Shown: positions 1 through 7,982, counted from the first letter of the stretch. The stretch is 12,757 nt of DNA from Victivallales bacterium (GCA_017543165.1 JAFYGL010000716.1:1-12757); one strand, 5' to 3'. Program-made: numbers and translations. The notes: generated by a model not told the origin, from the sequence alone.

Positions 1-905
1 ATTGCCTGCATGCGCTTTTCAAAAGCGTCTGGCTCGTTGATGCCCATGGAACTCTCCACAGCCAGGCCTGGGGACAACTCCGCCTTCGCGCCTTCCATAA
101 GGCGCAGATGCGTCCTCATATTGTCCATGAAATACTCGTAGTTGGTATGGTAGTTCATTGTGTTGATGGCATCCACAATGCCATCGGCGCCCCAGTCCGC
201 CCAGTCCTGGCCTTCCAGCACGGCGGGGCCAATGCCCCAGACTGGCTTTTCCCAGATGTCTGCTGAATTGGCATAGTCGGAACGCGCCGCCATGGACAGC
301 TGCTTGCCTGCCTTCTGTGTCAGCTGATGAATCGCGGAGACTGTCTCGGTGATGTGCCTGTTCAGGATTGCATGCTCCTTGTAGATGTAGGAGTGCATCT
401 GCCTGTCCTTATCCGTAGGCATTTCAAAGCCGAAGTATTTTTTGCGGAGTGCACGGCATGCCTCGCACCCGCAGGGGAACATTTCCGCCAGAATGCTGTT
501 GATGCTGCGAATGAAGTCCAGGTGAATACCATTCAGCACATCGCCATAATCGGCCAGTTTCTTGGCCACAACCTCCAGCATCTGTCTTTTGTATTCAGGA
601 TGATTCGGGCATGGTCCCTTGAGGCGTATGCCCTGTGTGCGGTACATTTCCTCCATCTGCTCATCGGTAATCTGGCGCATAGGCGGGTTGGGCAGTTCCC
701 TGGCGGGATTCACCCATGCATCAACTGTGATTCCAGCCTCGCCTGCGGCAAGGCAATATTCCCTCAAATCCCGTATTTCAGGGAGATAGACATGAATGTG
801 GGAGACGCCATTGCCCGCCAGAAGTTTGAACATGGCCTTCAGTTCAGGATATGGATTCTCCTTGTTTACCACAAAACGCGCATGGTCCCAAATCTTGATT
901 TTCAT
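1..905 (-). CDS. GHL10-like (family 10-type) glycosyl hydrolase, partial at the C-terminus
   Basis: The frame is open from an ATG at 905 to the window edge, 301 codons, with the 3' end missing. It resembles the GHL10/DUF187 group of predicted TIM-barrel glycoside hydrolases. The visible signs are the strand motif GIHLDFIR at residues 126-133 with an acidic residue in the usual catalytic position, followed by a cysteine cluster CGCEAC (145-150), and WADWGADGIVDAINTMNYH (235-253), which matches the family's W..W...G.VD...M.Y strand. No signal peptide is visible: the protein starts MKIKIWDHARF and looks cytoplasmic, unlike many secreted relatives. A strong Shine-Dalgarno (AAGGAAGG, about 7 bases upstream) supports the start. 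It is the last visible gene of the minus-strand operon, 20 bp after the WaaP-like kinase. The substrate cannot be read from sequence. The family call is by motif memory, without a search. Confidence 0.72.
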   Translation of the reverse strand, partial: MKIKIWDHARFVVNKENPYPELKAMFKLLAGNGVSHIHVYLPEIRDLREYCLAAGEAGITVDAWVNPARELPNPPMRQITDEQMEEMYRTQGIRLKGPCPNHPEYKRQMLEVVAKKLADYGDVLNGIHLDFIRSINSILAEMFPCGCEACRALRKKYFGFEMPTDKDRQMHSYIYKEHAILNRHITETVSAIHQLTQKAGKQLSMAARSDYANSADIWEKPVWGIGPAVLEGQDWADWGADGIVDAINTMNYHTNYEYFMDNMRTHLRLMEGAKAELSPGLAVESSMGINEPDAFEKRMQA

Positions 906-925
906 AAATCGACCTTCCTTCTCAA

Positions 926-1678
926 CTATCGTTTATTTCGTTCAGCGATTATTTCCAGTATTCTGCGCTGTATGGCGGAAAGCAGGGCATTGCCTTCTGA
1001 GGCGGACACACCGTATGCCTCAAGGAAAATCTTGCTTGCCTCGGGCAGCGAGCAGTAGAATGGCAAATGGGAGCAGAACTGCACCAGATTGCGCATGGCC
1101 TGGTGGTGGCTCCTGCTGCGCCGCGTCCTGTCATTGTCAAGATAATACACCTTGTATTTTTCTTCATCAACGCAGATATTGCCAGGAATGGCATCGCCAT
1201 GGACAAAGCCAGCCTGGTGCAGGCGCCGAAAATCAGCCGCCACAATTTTCAATATCTTCATGGTCCGCGCATGCTGGTTTTCACGCAGAAGACTATGGAC
1301 ACAAGGGACGGCCAGTTCCTTGCTGACAAACAGTTCGGTCAGTTCATCCGCCCGCCATGCGGAAAACACGGGTTCGGGGCAGCCAAAGCCAGAGGCAAGC
1401 AAGTCGCGGTGAATCTCATATATGTGCTTCACGCGCGGTCCACGGAAAAGGCGTTTCACCCATTTTACAAATCTCTTTCTGAAGCATTCGTTCTGGGGAT
1501 ACAGCCACTTTGCATAAAGAACGGCCCCATTGTCCTCTTCCAGGCGATAGACCACCCTGTTATTGTAACGCACCACCTCGCAGCCCTTTTCGATATAGTA
1601 TTCGGGCTTCTTCAGCGTCGCCGCCACCTCATCCTCGGCCAGCCTGAACCAGCCATCCTCTATCGTAGCCTCTTTCAT
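926..1678 (-). CDS. WaaP/Kdo-kinase-like lipopolysaccharide kinase family protein
   Basis: This 250-residue protein has the layout of the lipopolysaccharide kinase family (PF06293-type, WaaP/KdkA/InaA), small eukaryotic-like kinases that phosphorylate sugars of the LPS core. Visible elements are a likely ATP-binding lysine K57 (YAKWLYP), the catalytic loop HGDAIPGN with D162 and N167 (HGD at 160-162), and the metal-binding aspartate in YYLDND (D181), which replaces the DFG motif. A basic patch at 67-85 (RKRFVKWVKRLFRGPRVK) could face a membrane or acidic lipid. There is no signal peptide or membrane segment, so it should act at the cytoplasmic face. Its ATG overlaps the stop of the upstream acyltransferase gene (ATGA), which implies translational coupling. 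The exact acceptor is unknown; a glycan or glycolipid is more likely than a protein. A small-molecule kinase is the alternative. Confidence 0.75.
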   Translation of the reverse strand: MKEATIEDGWFRLAEDEVAATLKKPEYYIEKGCEVVRYNNRVVYRLEEDNGAVLYAKWLYPQNECFRKRFVKWVKRLFRGPRVKHIYEIHRDLLASGFGCPEPVFSAWRADELTELFVSKELAVPCVHSLLRENQHARTMKILKIVAADFRRLHQAGFVHGDAIPGNICVDEEKYKVYYLDNDRTRRSRSHHQAMRNLVQFCSHLPFYCSLPEASKIFLEAYGVSASEGNALLSAIQRRILEIIAERNKR

Positions 1679-2961
1679 CTGGATATTCTTCCAATGCCTT
1701 CATCCCAGCGCTTGCGGTAGATGCCATTGCCATATTCACCGATGTCCTCAGTGACAAAGAACATTGCACCGCCCTTCCACTGGCCGCCGCTGCGCAGGTA
1801 GTCTATTACGCCGCGCCTTAGGCTGTTGTCCCTTGGTGCCGTATTCACATCAAAGGGCACATTCGAGGGGAATATAAAATATATGCCAATGGCTGGTTCG
1901 TTGTATCCCATGGGCAGGCAGTACAGATTCCTCTGGAAATCCAGAAGATTGGACTTCTCTGGCAGGAACTGCCACAGCTGCGAGCCGAAAATCCAGGAGG
2001 TGGTATGCACCAATGGTATATCCAGCCCATAGTATTTCCTGAAGAACGGCGTTACCTGGGCCAGGGATTCACGGCAGACTTCTGGAGTCATGTTGCCGCC
2101 CTGCGGTATGTGCATCTGGGCATACAGGTCCTGGTCCACTGCATAAAGCCGCCTCCATTCTCGCAAGTCAAGGCGGATGATGCGGTTCAAGGCATAGCCC
2201 CTGGGGCTCATGGGCGTACCGAAAGCCACCTTGCCATCGTCCTGGTAAACGCTGGTCCAATATGGCATGTTCTCTGGCGGGTTGGCGGCAAGCGTCTCGC
2301 CCTGGAATGTAAACCTGGTTCCGTCAGGCGGAAAGGCCACGCTCTCCTTTGTCCTGTCATTGCGGTAGATATAGCATTTGTAGTAGAATTCCTTCCGCAC
2401 CCAGAACTCAAAGCGTCCCAGCCTCACGTATGGCTCGTCCCGATAATATGTAAGCCAGCTGATGTGGCCAGAAGCAAGCCCCACATAGCCGAAGTCCCTC
2501 TTGCAGAGATAGGTCATCTGCTCGTTGACTTTTTTCAGCGTATCCCTGGTTATCTGGTCTGGGATGGCTCGCTGGCGGTGCTGCTCAATGACTGCATCCG
2601 CAATGGCAAATACAGGCAGAAGGTAGAAAAGATGCCGTTCCTCGCCCAGGCTGACAGGCTGCGGCCAGCCGCTCACGCCCTTCTTGGCACTGCGTTCTGG
2701 CCCTTTCTGGCGATAGTAGATGTTCCAGAGCAAATGCAGAAGAGGCTCGTCCTTCTTGACCTTTTCAACAAGGCATTCCACCTGCCCTTCCAGTTCCCTT
2801 GGCACGCTGCAATAGTCAAAGGCACGTCGCCACACATCGTCTTTCAGGAAGAAAATGCCCTCGGCTGGGAAGGATTCCTCGCTTTCCTTCCAGAGATAAT
2901 CCAAATCCTTTATTTTCTCGGGTTCGCCGCCCGCGTATCTGATGATTTCAGCAATGTCCAT
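1675..2961 (-). CDS. NAT_N/GNAT_C acyltransferase-like protein
   Basis: This 428-residue protein carries features I associate with the paired NAT_N and GNAT_C domains of uncharacterised 'acyltransferase domain-containing' proteins. They are a helical N-terminal half (about 1-145), then RLGRFEFW (181-188), HIPQGGNMTPEVCRESL (284-300), and SWIFGSQLWQFLPEKSNLLD (322-341), which are the most family-like segments. The stretch between about 200 and 262 looks like an insertion in the GNAT fold, and the last 60 or so residues extend beyond the usual end. No signal peptide or transmembrane segment is visible. The natural acyl donor and acceptor are unknown for the family. The gene starts 7 bp after the stop of the pseudouridine synthase and its stop overlaps the kinase start, so it is within the operon. 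The ribosome binding site is weak, which fits coupling to the gene before it. Confidence 0.62.
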   Translation of the reverse strand: MDIAEIIRYAGGEPEKIKDLDYLWKESEESFPAEGIFFLKDDVWRRAFDYCSVPRELEGQVECLVEKVKKDEPLLHLLWNIYYRQKGPERSAKKGVSGWPQPVSLGEERHLFYLLPVFAIADAVIEQHRQRAIPDQITRDTLKKVNEQMTYLCKRDFGYVGLASGHISWLTYYRDEPYVRLGRFEFWVRKEFYYKCYIYRNDRTKESVAFPPDGTRFTFQGETLAANPPENMPYWTSVYQDDGKVAFGTPMSPRGYALNRIIRLDLREWRRLYAVDQDLYAQMHIPQGGNMTPEVCRESLAQVTPFFRKYYGLDIPLVHTTSWIFGSQLWQFLPEKSNLLDFQRNLYCLPMGYNEPAIGIYFIFPSNVPFDVNTAPRDNSLRRGVIDYLRSGGQWKGGAMFFVTEDIGEYGNGIYRKRWDEGIGRISR

Positions 2962-2968
2962 TATTCTG

Positions 2969-3613
2969 CTAAATCAAAGTCAATCTTGACTGGAATGTCA
3001 TTTCATCGTGGCTTACTGGATGCCTTATGGACAAGCAGTAATGCTGCAAGGCGATAGAGCCATTGCCGCTGAATTGGGAATGGGCGCCGTAATGTCTGTC
3101 CCCAACAATGGGGTGCCCGATATGCGCCAGTTGCGCACGTATCTGGTGATAACGCCCGCTGCCCAAAAGCACCTTCAGCAATGCAAATCCGCCAGTTTCC
3201 TTCAGCACCCAGTATTCTAGATAAGCCTCAACGGCCTTTGGAGTGCGCTCCTCCACAATACGCGCCTTGTGCTCATCGTGAATGATGAAATCCCTCAGCA
3301 TGCCATGACGACTACGGGGACAGCCTTCCACCAGCACTCGGTATTCCTTGCGGCAAGCCCCCTCCCTGATGGCCTGGTTCAGGCGGGACAGCGCCTTGCT
3401 GGTACGTGCGAAAAGAACCACACCGCAGGCCGCAGCATCTATGCGGTGGACGGCCTCCAGGAAAATGTTGCCCGTCTTGCCAGTCTGCTGCCGTATCCAA
3501 TCCTTGCCCTGGCTTTCCAGCGAATCACGGTCCGTGCCTGAAGGCTGCGTAAGCAAGCCGCCTGGCTTGTCAAGACAAAGCAAATGATTGTCGCTGTAGA
3601 TGATTTCAGGCAT
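2969..3613 (-). CDS. RluA-family RNA pseudouridine synthase
   Basis: This 214-residue protein is a compact RluA-type pseudouridine synthase, which isomerises uridine in rRNA or tRNA. Evidence in order: the N-terminal strand LLCLDKPGGLLTQP (11-24), the active-site motif HRID with catalytic aspartate D59, and the C-terminal GRYHQIRAQLAHIGHPIVGD segment typical of the family. There is no S4 RNA-binding domain, as in the short RluA/TruC-like members. The residues after the catalytic aspartate are AAACG where most relatives have a Thr/Ser-Gly pair, a mild deviation that keeps the glycine. The start ATG at 3613 has only an A-rich, weak ribosome binding site. The gene heads the operon that continues into the acyltransferase, and a pair of GC-rich palindromes lies immediately upstream. 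The target nucleotide cannot be inferred. Confidence 0.85.
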   Translation of the reverse strand: MPEIIYSDNHLLCLDKPGGLLTQPSGTDRDSLESQGKDWIRQQTGKTGNIFLEAVHRIDAAACGVVLFARTSKALSRLNQAIREGACRKEYRVLVEGCPRSRHGMLRDFIIHDEHKARIVEERTPKAVEAYLEYWVLKETGGFALLKVLLGSGRYHQIRAQLAHIGHPIVGDRHYGAHSQFSGNGSIALQHYCLSIRHPVSHDEMTFQSRLTLI

Positions 3614-3631
3614 CGTATTTCAATTCTTTTT

Positions 3632-3710
3632 CGCGCGGCCATTGGCCGCGCGTCAGGACGCGGGAATGCCATTCGCGCATGGCGGGATTCGCGCGGCCAA
3701 TGGCCGCGCG
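3632..3710. repeat. Paired mirror-image GC-rich palindromes (REP/BIME-like)
   Basis: Two 21-bp units lie at 3632-3652 and 3690-3710. Each is a perfect palindrome of 10-base arms (CGCGCGGCCA and TGGCCGCGCG) around a single central base, T in the first and A in the second, so the units are exact reverse complements of each other. The 37 bp between them contains a weaker inverted pair (GCCAT / ATGGC). On the minus strand they fall between the aspartokinase stop and the pseudouridine synthase start. No U-run follows either hairpin in that direction, so they do not look like a classical intrinsic terminator. They could instead stabilise the mRNA end or attenuate read-through. Confidence 0.8.
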
Positions 3711-3722
3711 GACAAGCACGCC

Positions 3723-5153
3723 TCAATACAGCGTGCCTGGTGCGTCGGGAGCGTCCTCCACGAATGTCTTGTGCAGAACCTGCTGGGCTATCTCGAAGTT
3801 CTTGCGTTCGACCACGAACTGCATGTTCACCTGGCGAGTGGACTGGGACAGTGCCAAAACATTGATATTTGCCAAACGCAGGGCATCTGCCGCCTTGGAC
3901 AGGAAACCTGGGATGGACATGTTGCTGCCGATGACGGATACCAGCGCCACAGGGAAGCGGCGCACGGAGGCACTTGGAAGGCGCTTTCTCATCAATTCCA
4001 CGCACTCGTCCAGACGGCGGTTCTTCTGCGGTATGAAATGTGTAATGGTATTGGCGTTGGTGTTCTTTGCCACGTAGCTGATGCCTGTATCCACCATGCT
4101 CTGCATCAGATGGTAGTCGTATCCCACGCAGCTGACCATCTCTGGGTCCATGACCTCGATTGCCTCGATGTCATTGCGCCCGCAGATCATCTCCACCCTT
4201 GGGACAGGGGAGACATAGTCATTGCTGATGAGCGTGCCAGGATGTTCGGGGTCAAATGCGTTCTTCACGCGAATCGGGATGCCGCAGTGCTCCATCTCCT
4301 TGGAGGCCTTGGAATGGATTGCCTCCATATCCAAATCAGACAACTGGTCGGCAATGTCGAAGTTGGTGTGGCCGATGACGCGCACCTTGTCCAGCCCGAT
4401 AAGCGCGGGGTCGCCAGTGCAGAGATGATATTCCTTGTGGATGATGCCTTCCTTGGCGCCAGTGATCACGGCCACCTTGCTGAACGTGATTTCGCTGTAG
4501 CCGCGGTCGAAGCGGGACATGATGCCCTCGTCGAACTTGACATAGCCTGTGACTATGGGCATGCACTTGGAGAAATCCATTCCCTGGAAGGCATTGCGCA
4601 CCACCTCGTCGAATGGCAACAGTTCGCTCTGCTTCCAGCCAGTCATGTCCACCAGCACTGCGTTGATGCCGTTCTTCTTGAGGATTTCCACGGAATTGAA
4701 TGCACTGTGGGCCTCGCCGATTGCGCTGAGGAGTTCCCTGGTGGCATGAAGGAAAGGCTTTGTCTGGAACAAGCCGAAGCCGCGCACCTGGATTAGATGC
4801 TGGAGGTATTCGCGAATGCCGTCGATGCGGTCGTCCACAAATGCGTCAGCCACCTGCTGGTTCAAGCCCAGGCTTGTGAATGAGCGATTGAGTTCCTTCA
4901 TCTTGGCACGCACCTGCTCCAGAGATTCGCCCCAGCTGCTGTCCCCCAGCGCGAACTTTCCATATACGCCAGGTGCGCCGTTCTTCTTGTTCTCAAGCAG
5001 CATGTTGGTTATGCCACCGTATGCAGACACAATGAAAATGCGGTTATACATTTCCTCGGGCTTGCGATGCCCGATAATCACGTTATGCAGCACCTCGCCA
5101 AAACGAGTCATCGATGTGCCGCCAATTTTCTCAACCGTATGCTTGCTTGACAT
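3723..5153 (-). CDS. Aspartate kinase, ectoine-associated (Ask_Ect) type
   Basis: Aspartokinase catalyses ATP-dependent phosphorylation of aspartate, the first step to lysine, threonine, methionine and, in some bacteria, ectoine. The 476-residue protein begins KHTVEKIGGTSM (K9 and the GGTS loop replace the usual KFGGTS), followed by YNRIFIVSAYGGITNMLLE. The nucleotide region contains RGYSEITFSKVAVITGA, and DLDMEAIHSKASKEM and KNAFDPEHPGT sit where the family expects them. Two ACT-type regulatory repeats fill the C-terminus (about 345-385 and 400-470). This block pattern is the one I associate with the Ask_Ect subgroup that accompanies ectABC. No ectABC is in the window. I chose the ATG at 5153, with GGA five bases upstream, rather than the in-frame TTG at 5162, which has no spaced Shine-Dalgarno. 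It lies downstream of a terminator, so it should have its own promoter within 5154-5195. Confidence 0.85.
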   Translation of the reverse strand: MSSKHTVEKIGGTSMTRFGEVLHNVIIGHRKPEEMYNRIFIVSAYGGITNMLLENKKNGAPGVYGKFALGDSSWGESLEQVRAKMKELNRSFTSLGLNQQVADAFVDDRIDGIREYLQHLIQVRGFGLFQTKPFLHATRELLSAIGEAHSAFNSVEILKKNGINAVLVDMTGWKQSELLPFDEVVRNAFQGMDFSKCMPIVTGYVKFDEGIMSRFDRGYSEITFSKVAVITGAKEGIIHKEYHLCTGDPALIGLDKVRVIGHTNFDIADQLSDLDMEAIHSKASKEMEHCGIPIRVKNAFDPEHPGTLISNDYVSPVPRVEMICGRNDIEAIEVMDPEMVSCVGYDYHLMQSMVDTGISYVAKNTNANTITHFIPQKNRRLDECVELMRKRLPSASVRRFPVALVSVIGSNMSIPGFLSKAADALRLANINVLALSQSTRQVNMQFVVERKNFEIAQQVLHKTFVEDAPDAPGTLY

Positions 5154-5188
5154 TTTTTCCAATTCTCTACAATGTTACACAATACCAC

Positions 5189-5206
5189 AAGGGACAAAAG
5201 GGACAA
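5189..5206. repeat. Tandem 9-mer AAGGGACAA x2
   Basis: The nine bases AAGGGACAA occur twice back to back (5189-5197 and 5198-5206). The second copy forms part of the terminator stem. On the minus strand the hairpin's 3' arm is therefore followed by a second, equivalent arm that could pair in another register. Confidence 0.85.
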
Positions 5207-5227
5207 CGGGTCTGCCCGTTGTCCCTT
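5196..5227 (-). terminator. Intrinsic terminator of the 2-oxoacid oxidoreductase operon
   Basis: A perfect 13-bp stem (arms 5198-5210 and 5215-5227, AAGGGACAACGGG and its complement) closes a 4-base loop. Read on the minus strand it begins 10 bases after the stop of the beta-gamma subunit gene. Its 3' arm ends in UU and runs into two more U residues (5197-5196), giving a short U-tract. No U-run follows on the plus strand, so it should act mainly leftward. Confidence 0.8.
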
Positions 5228-5237
5228 GAATCCATTG

Positions 5238-6665
5238 TCACTTCACGTTTTCGCGAACCCACTTGCGGGCGAACTCCAGGATTTCCAGATTCATCGGAAT
5301 GAGTTTCGGCTTCTTCTTGAAGCTGGCGCTCAATGCGGTGCGGAACGCATCCTCGGAGAGGCGGGTGATGCCAAGTTCAAGCATGACGCCGAACATGATG
5401 GTGTTGGCCGCCTTGGCGGAACCAGCCTGGACGGCCAGTTCCTGCGCGGGCACTGAAACGCCGCGCACGCATTCAGGCATCTCCACTTCGCCCATGATGG
5501 CATCGGACATGATGGTGCCGCCCTTCTTCACATCGTTCTTGAATTTCTCAAACGAGGGACGGTTCATGGCCACCAGCAGGTCAGGATTGTAAACCACAGG
5601 AGAACCAATGCGCTCGCCAGAGATGATGACCGAGCAGTTGGAAGTGCCGCCGCGCTGCTCTGGGCCGTATGAAGGATACCAGGACACGTTCTTGCCATCG
5701 GCGTTGGCGGCCTGTGTCAGCATGGTGCCAAGGCTCAGGACGCCCTGCCCGCCGAAGCCTGAAATCTTGACCTGCGCGGAACCAAATGATGCGTCGTGCT
5801 TTTCCTCATCGGCGGCATCGGCATCCACCTCGAACACCGCATCCAGTGCTTCCCTGGTGAAGTCGCTCTTGGCCCTCTCGACATGCGCGGCCTCCTGGCT
5901 GTTGTCACGGAAATTCTTCACTGGGAATTCCTTCGCCATTTCCTCATTGATGAAGTCGTTGTTGAGAACCGAGTTCTTGCCCAGGTTAGTGGGGCATGGC
6001 GACAGGACTTCCACAAAGGCATAGCCCTTGCCATCCCTTTGGATTTCCAATGCCTTGCGGACTGCCTTGCGGGCGTTGATGATGTTCTTGGTATCGGACA
6101 AGGCAACGCGCTCGATGAAGACAGGCGCCTTCAGGTTGTTGATGAGTTCGCACATGTGCAGGGGATAGCCCTGTGTCATGGGGTCGCGCCCGTCTGGGCA
6201 GGTGACGGTCTTTTCGCCCACCAGCGTGGTAGGTGCCATCTGGCCGCCAGTCATGCCATAGACCGTGTTGTTGATGAAGAACACGGCGATCTTCTCGCCG
6301 CGGTTCGCAGCCTGCAATGTCTCGTTGAGGCCGATGGAGGCCAGGTCGCCGTCGCCCTGGTAGGAGATTACGATGCTGTCCGTCGCCCTGGAGACGCCTG
6401 TGGCGACAGCAGGTGCGCGGCCATGGGCAACCTGGATGTTGCCGCAGTCAAAGTAATAGTATGCGAACACTGAGCAGCCGACAGGGCTTATCATGATGGT
6501 CTTGTCCTGGATGCCCAGATCGGCCATCGCCTCACCGATCAACTTATGGAGTATGCCGTGGCCGCAGCCAGGGCAATAGTGTGTCGCGGAAGGAGCTGGG
6601 TTGTTTATACCCTTGCGTGGGAACTCGTCGTAGATTCCCTTTGTGCAGATTATGCGCTCTGACAT
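5238..6665 (-). CDS. 2-oxoacid:ferredoxin oxidoreductase, fused beta (TPP) and gamma subunits (VorA-VorC type)
   Basis: This 475-residue protein joins two subunits that are separate in many OFOR enzymes. Residues 1 to about 270 are the beta subunit, which binds thiamine pyrophosphate. It shows GDGDLASIG (104-112) with a downstream NNTVYG loop for the diphosphate and magnesium, and C31/C34 (CPGCGHG), C64 (VGCSVF) and C224 (SPCPTN), the four cysteines expected to hold its [4Fe-4S] cluster. An acidic linker (about 280-297) leads to the gamma domain, with [15 protein letters not shown] and [19 protein letters not shown]. Together with VorB and VorD it would oxidatively decarboxylate a branched-chain or related 2-oxoacid to acyl-CoA and reduce ferredoxin. 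A strong Shine-Dalgarno (GGAGG) precedes the start, 18 bp after vorB. Substrate range (2-oxoisovalerate versus 2-oxoglutarate or pyruvate) is not decided by the sequence. Confidence 0.88.
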   Translation of the reverse strand: MSERIICTKGIYDEFPRKGINNPAPSATHYCPGCGHGILHKLIGEAMADLGIQDKTIMISPVGCSVFAYYYFDCGNIQVAHGRAPAVATGVSRATDSIVISYQGDGDLASIGLNETLQAANRGEKIAVFFINNTVYGMTGGQMAPTTLVGEKTVTCPDGRDPMTQGYPLHMCELINNLKAPVFIERVALSDTKNIINARKAVRKALEIQRDGKGYAFVEVLSPCPTNLGKNSVLNNDFINEEMAKEFPVKNFRDNSQEAAHVERAKSDFTREALDAVFEVDADAADEEKHDASFGSAQVKISGFGGQGVLSLGTMLTQAANADGKNVSWYPSYGPEQRGGTSNCSVIISGERIGSPVVYNPDLLVAMNRPSFEKFKNDVKKGGTIMSDAIMGEVEMPECVRGVSVPAQELAVQAGSAKAANTIMFGVMLELGITRLSEDAFRTALSASFKKKPKLIPMNLEILEFARKWVRENVK

Positions 6666-6683
6666 ATTATTCCTACCTCCGAA

Positions 6684-7733
6684 TTATTTAGCCATTTTCT
6701 TGATTGCGGTCATGACCTGGTCAAGCGTGATGAGGTTGCCGCCCAGGCGGTTTACCAGCTCCACGGGACGCTTGCAGGAGACGGCGAGCCTTATATCGTC
6801 CGCCATCTGGCCATTGCTCATCTCAACGCTGATGAAAGAGGCGCCCTTGTCCGCCAGTGCATTGAGCTGCTGCTTCGGGAATGGGGACAGCGTAATCGGA
6901 CGGAAGAGCCCGACCTTGATGCCTTCCTTGCGTGCCTCGTCCATGGCGCTCTTTGCAATACGGGAGCTGATGCCGTATGCAACCAGCACAATGTCCGCAT
7001 CCTCTGTGTTCTGCTGTTCGCAGCGTGTCTCCTCGGCGGCGATCTTGGCGTACTTTTCCTGGAGTTTGTTGTTGAATGTCTCCAGCTGCTGGAAATCCAG
7101 GAAAATGCTGGTCACCAGGTTCTTCCTGGTTTCCGCCGTGCCTGCCACCGCCCATGACTTGTCGATTTCGGGGACGACCGCCTTCTTGGGGAAGCGGAAT
7201 GGCTCGATCATCTGGCCCAGGACGCCGTCCGCCAGCACGTATGTTGGGGTGCGCCACTTGAATGCCAGGTCGAATGCCAGCATTGTCATGTCGCACATTT
7301 CCTGCACGCTGTTTGGCGCGAGCACTATGGGCTTGTAGTTGCCGTGGCCGCCGCCCTTGACGACCTGGTTGTAGTCGCCCTGTTCAGGACCGATGTTGCC
7401 CAGTCCAGGTCCAGCGCGCATCACATCAACGATGACCGCTGGCAGTTCGGCGCCAGCCATGTAGGAAATGCCTTCCTGCATCAGGCTGATTCCAGGCCCT
7501 GACGACGCGGTGAAGACCCTGTGCCCAGTGGAGGCAGCGCCATAGCACATGTTGATGGAGGCCTCCTCGGATTCGGCCTGCACGAACTTGCGGCCCAGTT
7601 TGGGATAGTATTTGGACGCCTCGTGAAGCACTTCGCTGGCAGGCGTGATGGGATAGCCAAAATAACAGTCGGAGCCGGCGTAGAGCGCACCGATGACAAC
7701 CGCTGTATTTCCTTTTAACAGTTTTGTCGCCAT
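6684..7733 (-). CDS. vorB: 2-oxoacid:ferredoxin oxidoreductase alpha subunit (3-methyl-2-oxobutanoate dehydrogenase type)
   Basis: This is the 349-residue alpha subunit, with the pyrimidine-binding domain of the TPP enzyme first and the transketolase C-terminal-like domain after it. Family-typical blocks are [15 protein letters not shown] near residue 30, [40 protein letters not shown], and [18 protein letters not shown], which carries the CoA/TPP-side loop. The second domain covers about 240-349 ([17 protein letters not shown] onward). Length and blocks fit VorB better than the larger two-domain PorA or KorA forms with an N-terminal gamma fusion. It sits second in the vorD-vorB-vorAC operon, 18 bp after the ferredoxin gene, with an AGAGGAA ribosome binding site. 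The complex is cytoplasmic. Confidence 0.9.
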   Translation of the reverse strand: MATKLLKGNTAVVIGALYAGSDCYFGYPITPASEVLHEASKYYPKLGRKFVQAESEEASINMCYGAASTGHRVFTASSGPGISLMQEGISYMAGAELPAVIVDVMRAGPGLGNIGPEQGDYNQVVKGGGHGNYKPIVLAPNSVQEMCDMTMLAFDLAFKWRTPTYVLADGVLGQMIEPFRFPKKAVVPEIDKSWAVAGTAETRKNLVTSIFLDFQQLETFNNKLQEKYAKIAAEETRCEQQNTEDADIVLVAYGISSRIAKSAMDEARKEGIKVGLFRPITLSPFPKQQLNALADKGASFISVEMSNGQMADDIRLAVSCKRPVELVNRLGGNLITLDQVMTAIKKMAK

Positions 7734-7751
7734 TTTATTGTTCCTCTGGTT

Positions 7752-7982
7752 TTACTTTTCTGGAATGTGTATCTTGAGCGCGTGTGGCTCAGGGCATGTG
7801 TAGAAGCAGGTGGCGCAGCCAACGCAGCCAGTGCCGCTGTAAACCACGGCATAGTAGCCGCGGCTGTTGATTTCGCTGCCAATCGACAGGACCTTCCTCG
7901 GGCAGGCAGCAACGCAGCGCCCGCAGGACTTGCACTCCAGACTGTTGATCTCTGGATAGGGCTTTGTTTTGTCAATCTCCAT
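7752..7982 (-). CDS. vorD: 2x[4Fe-4S] ferredoxin-like delta subunit of the 2-oxoacid oxidoreductase
   Basis: This 76-residue protein has two bacterial-ferredoxin cluster motifs: C17-x2-C20-x2-C23-x3-C27-P and C53-x2-C56-x2-C59-x3-C63-P. They bind two [4Fe-4S] clusters that carry electrons from the TPP-bound beta subunit to free ferredoxin. The 25-residue spacer and the CPEP end are usual for VorD/KorD subunits. It is the first gene of the operon, with a strong Shine-Dalgarno (TTAGGAGATGG) upstream of the ATG at 7982. The alpha subunit starts 18 bp after its stop. Confidence 0.9.
   Translation of the reverse strand: MEIDKTKPYPEINSLECKSCGRCVAACPRKVLSIGSEINSRGYYAVVYSGTGCVGCATCFYTCPEPHALKIHIPEK

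Noticed and set aside
3632..3710. Intrinsic terminator after the aspartokinase gene
   Set aside because: The stems are strong, but no U-run follows either hairpin on the minus strand.
2005..4796. Long open frames on the plus strand opposite the minus-strand genes (for example 2005-3057 and 3600-4796)
   Set aside because: The opposite strand carries genes with clear family motifs, and these frames show no recognisable domain or ribosome binding site. They are antisense shadows.
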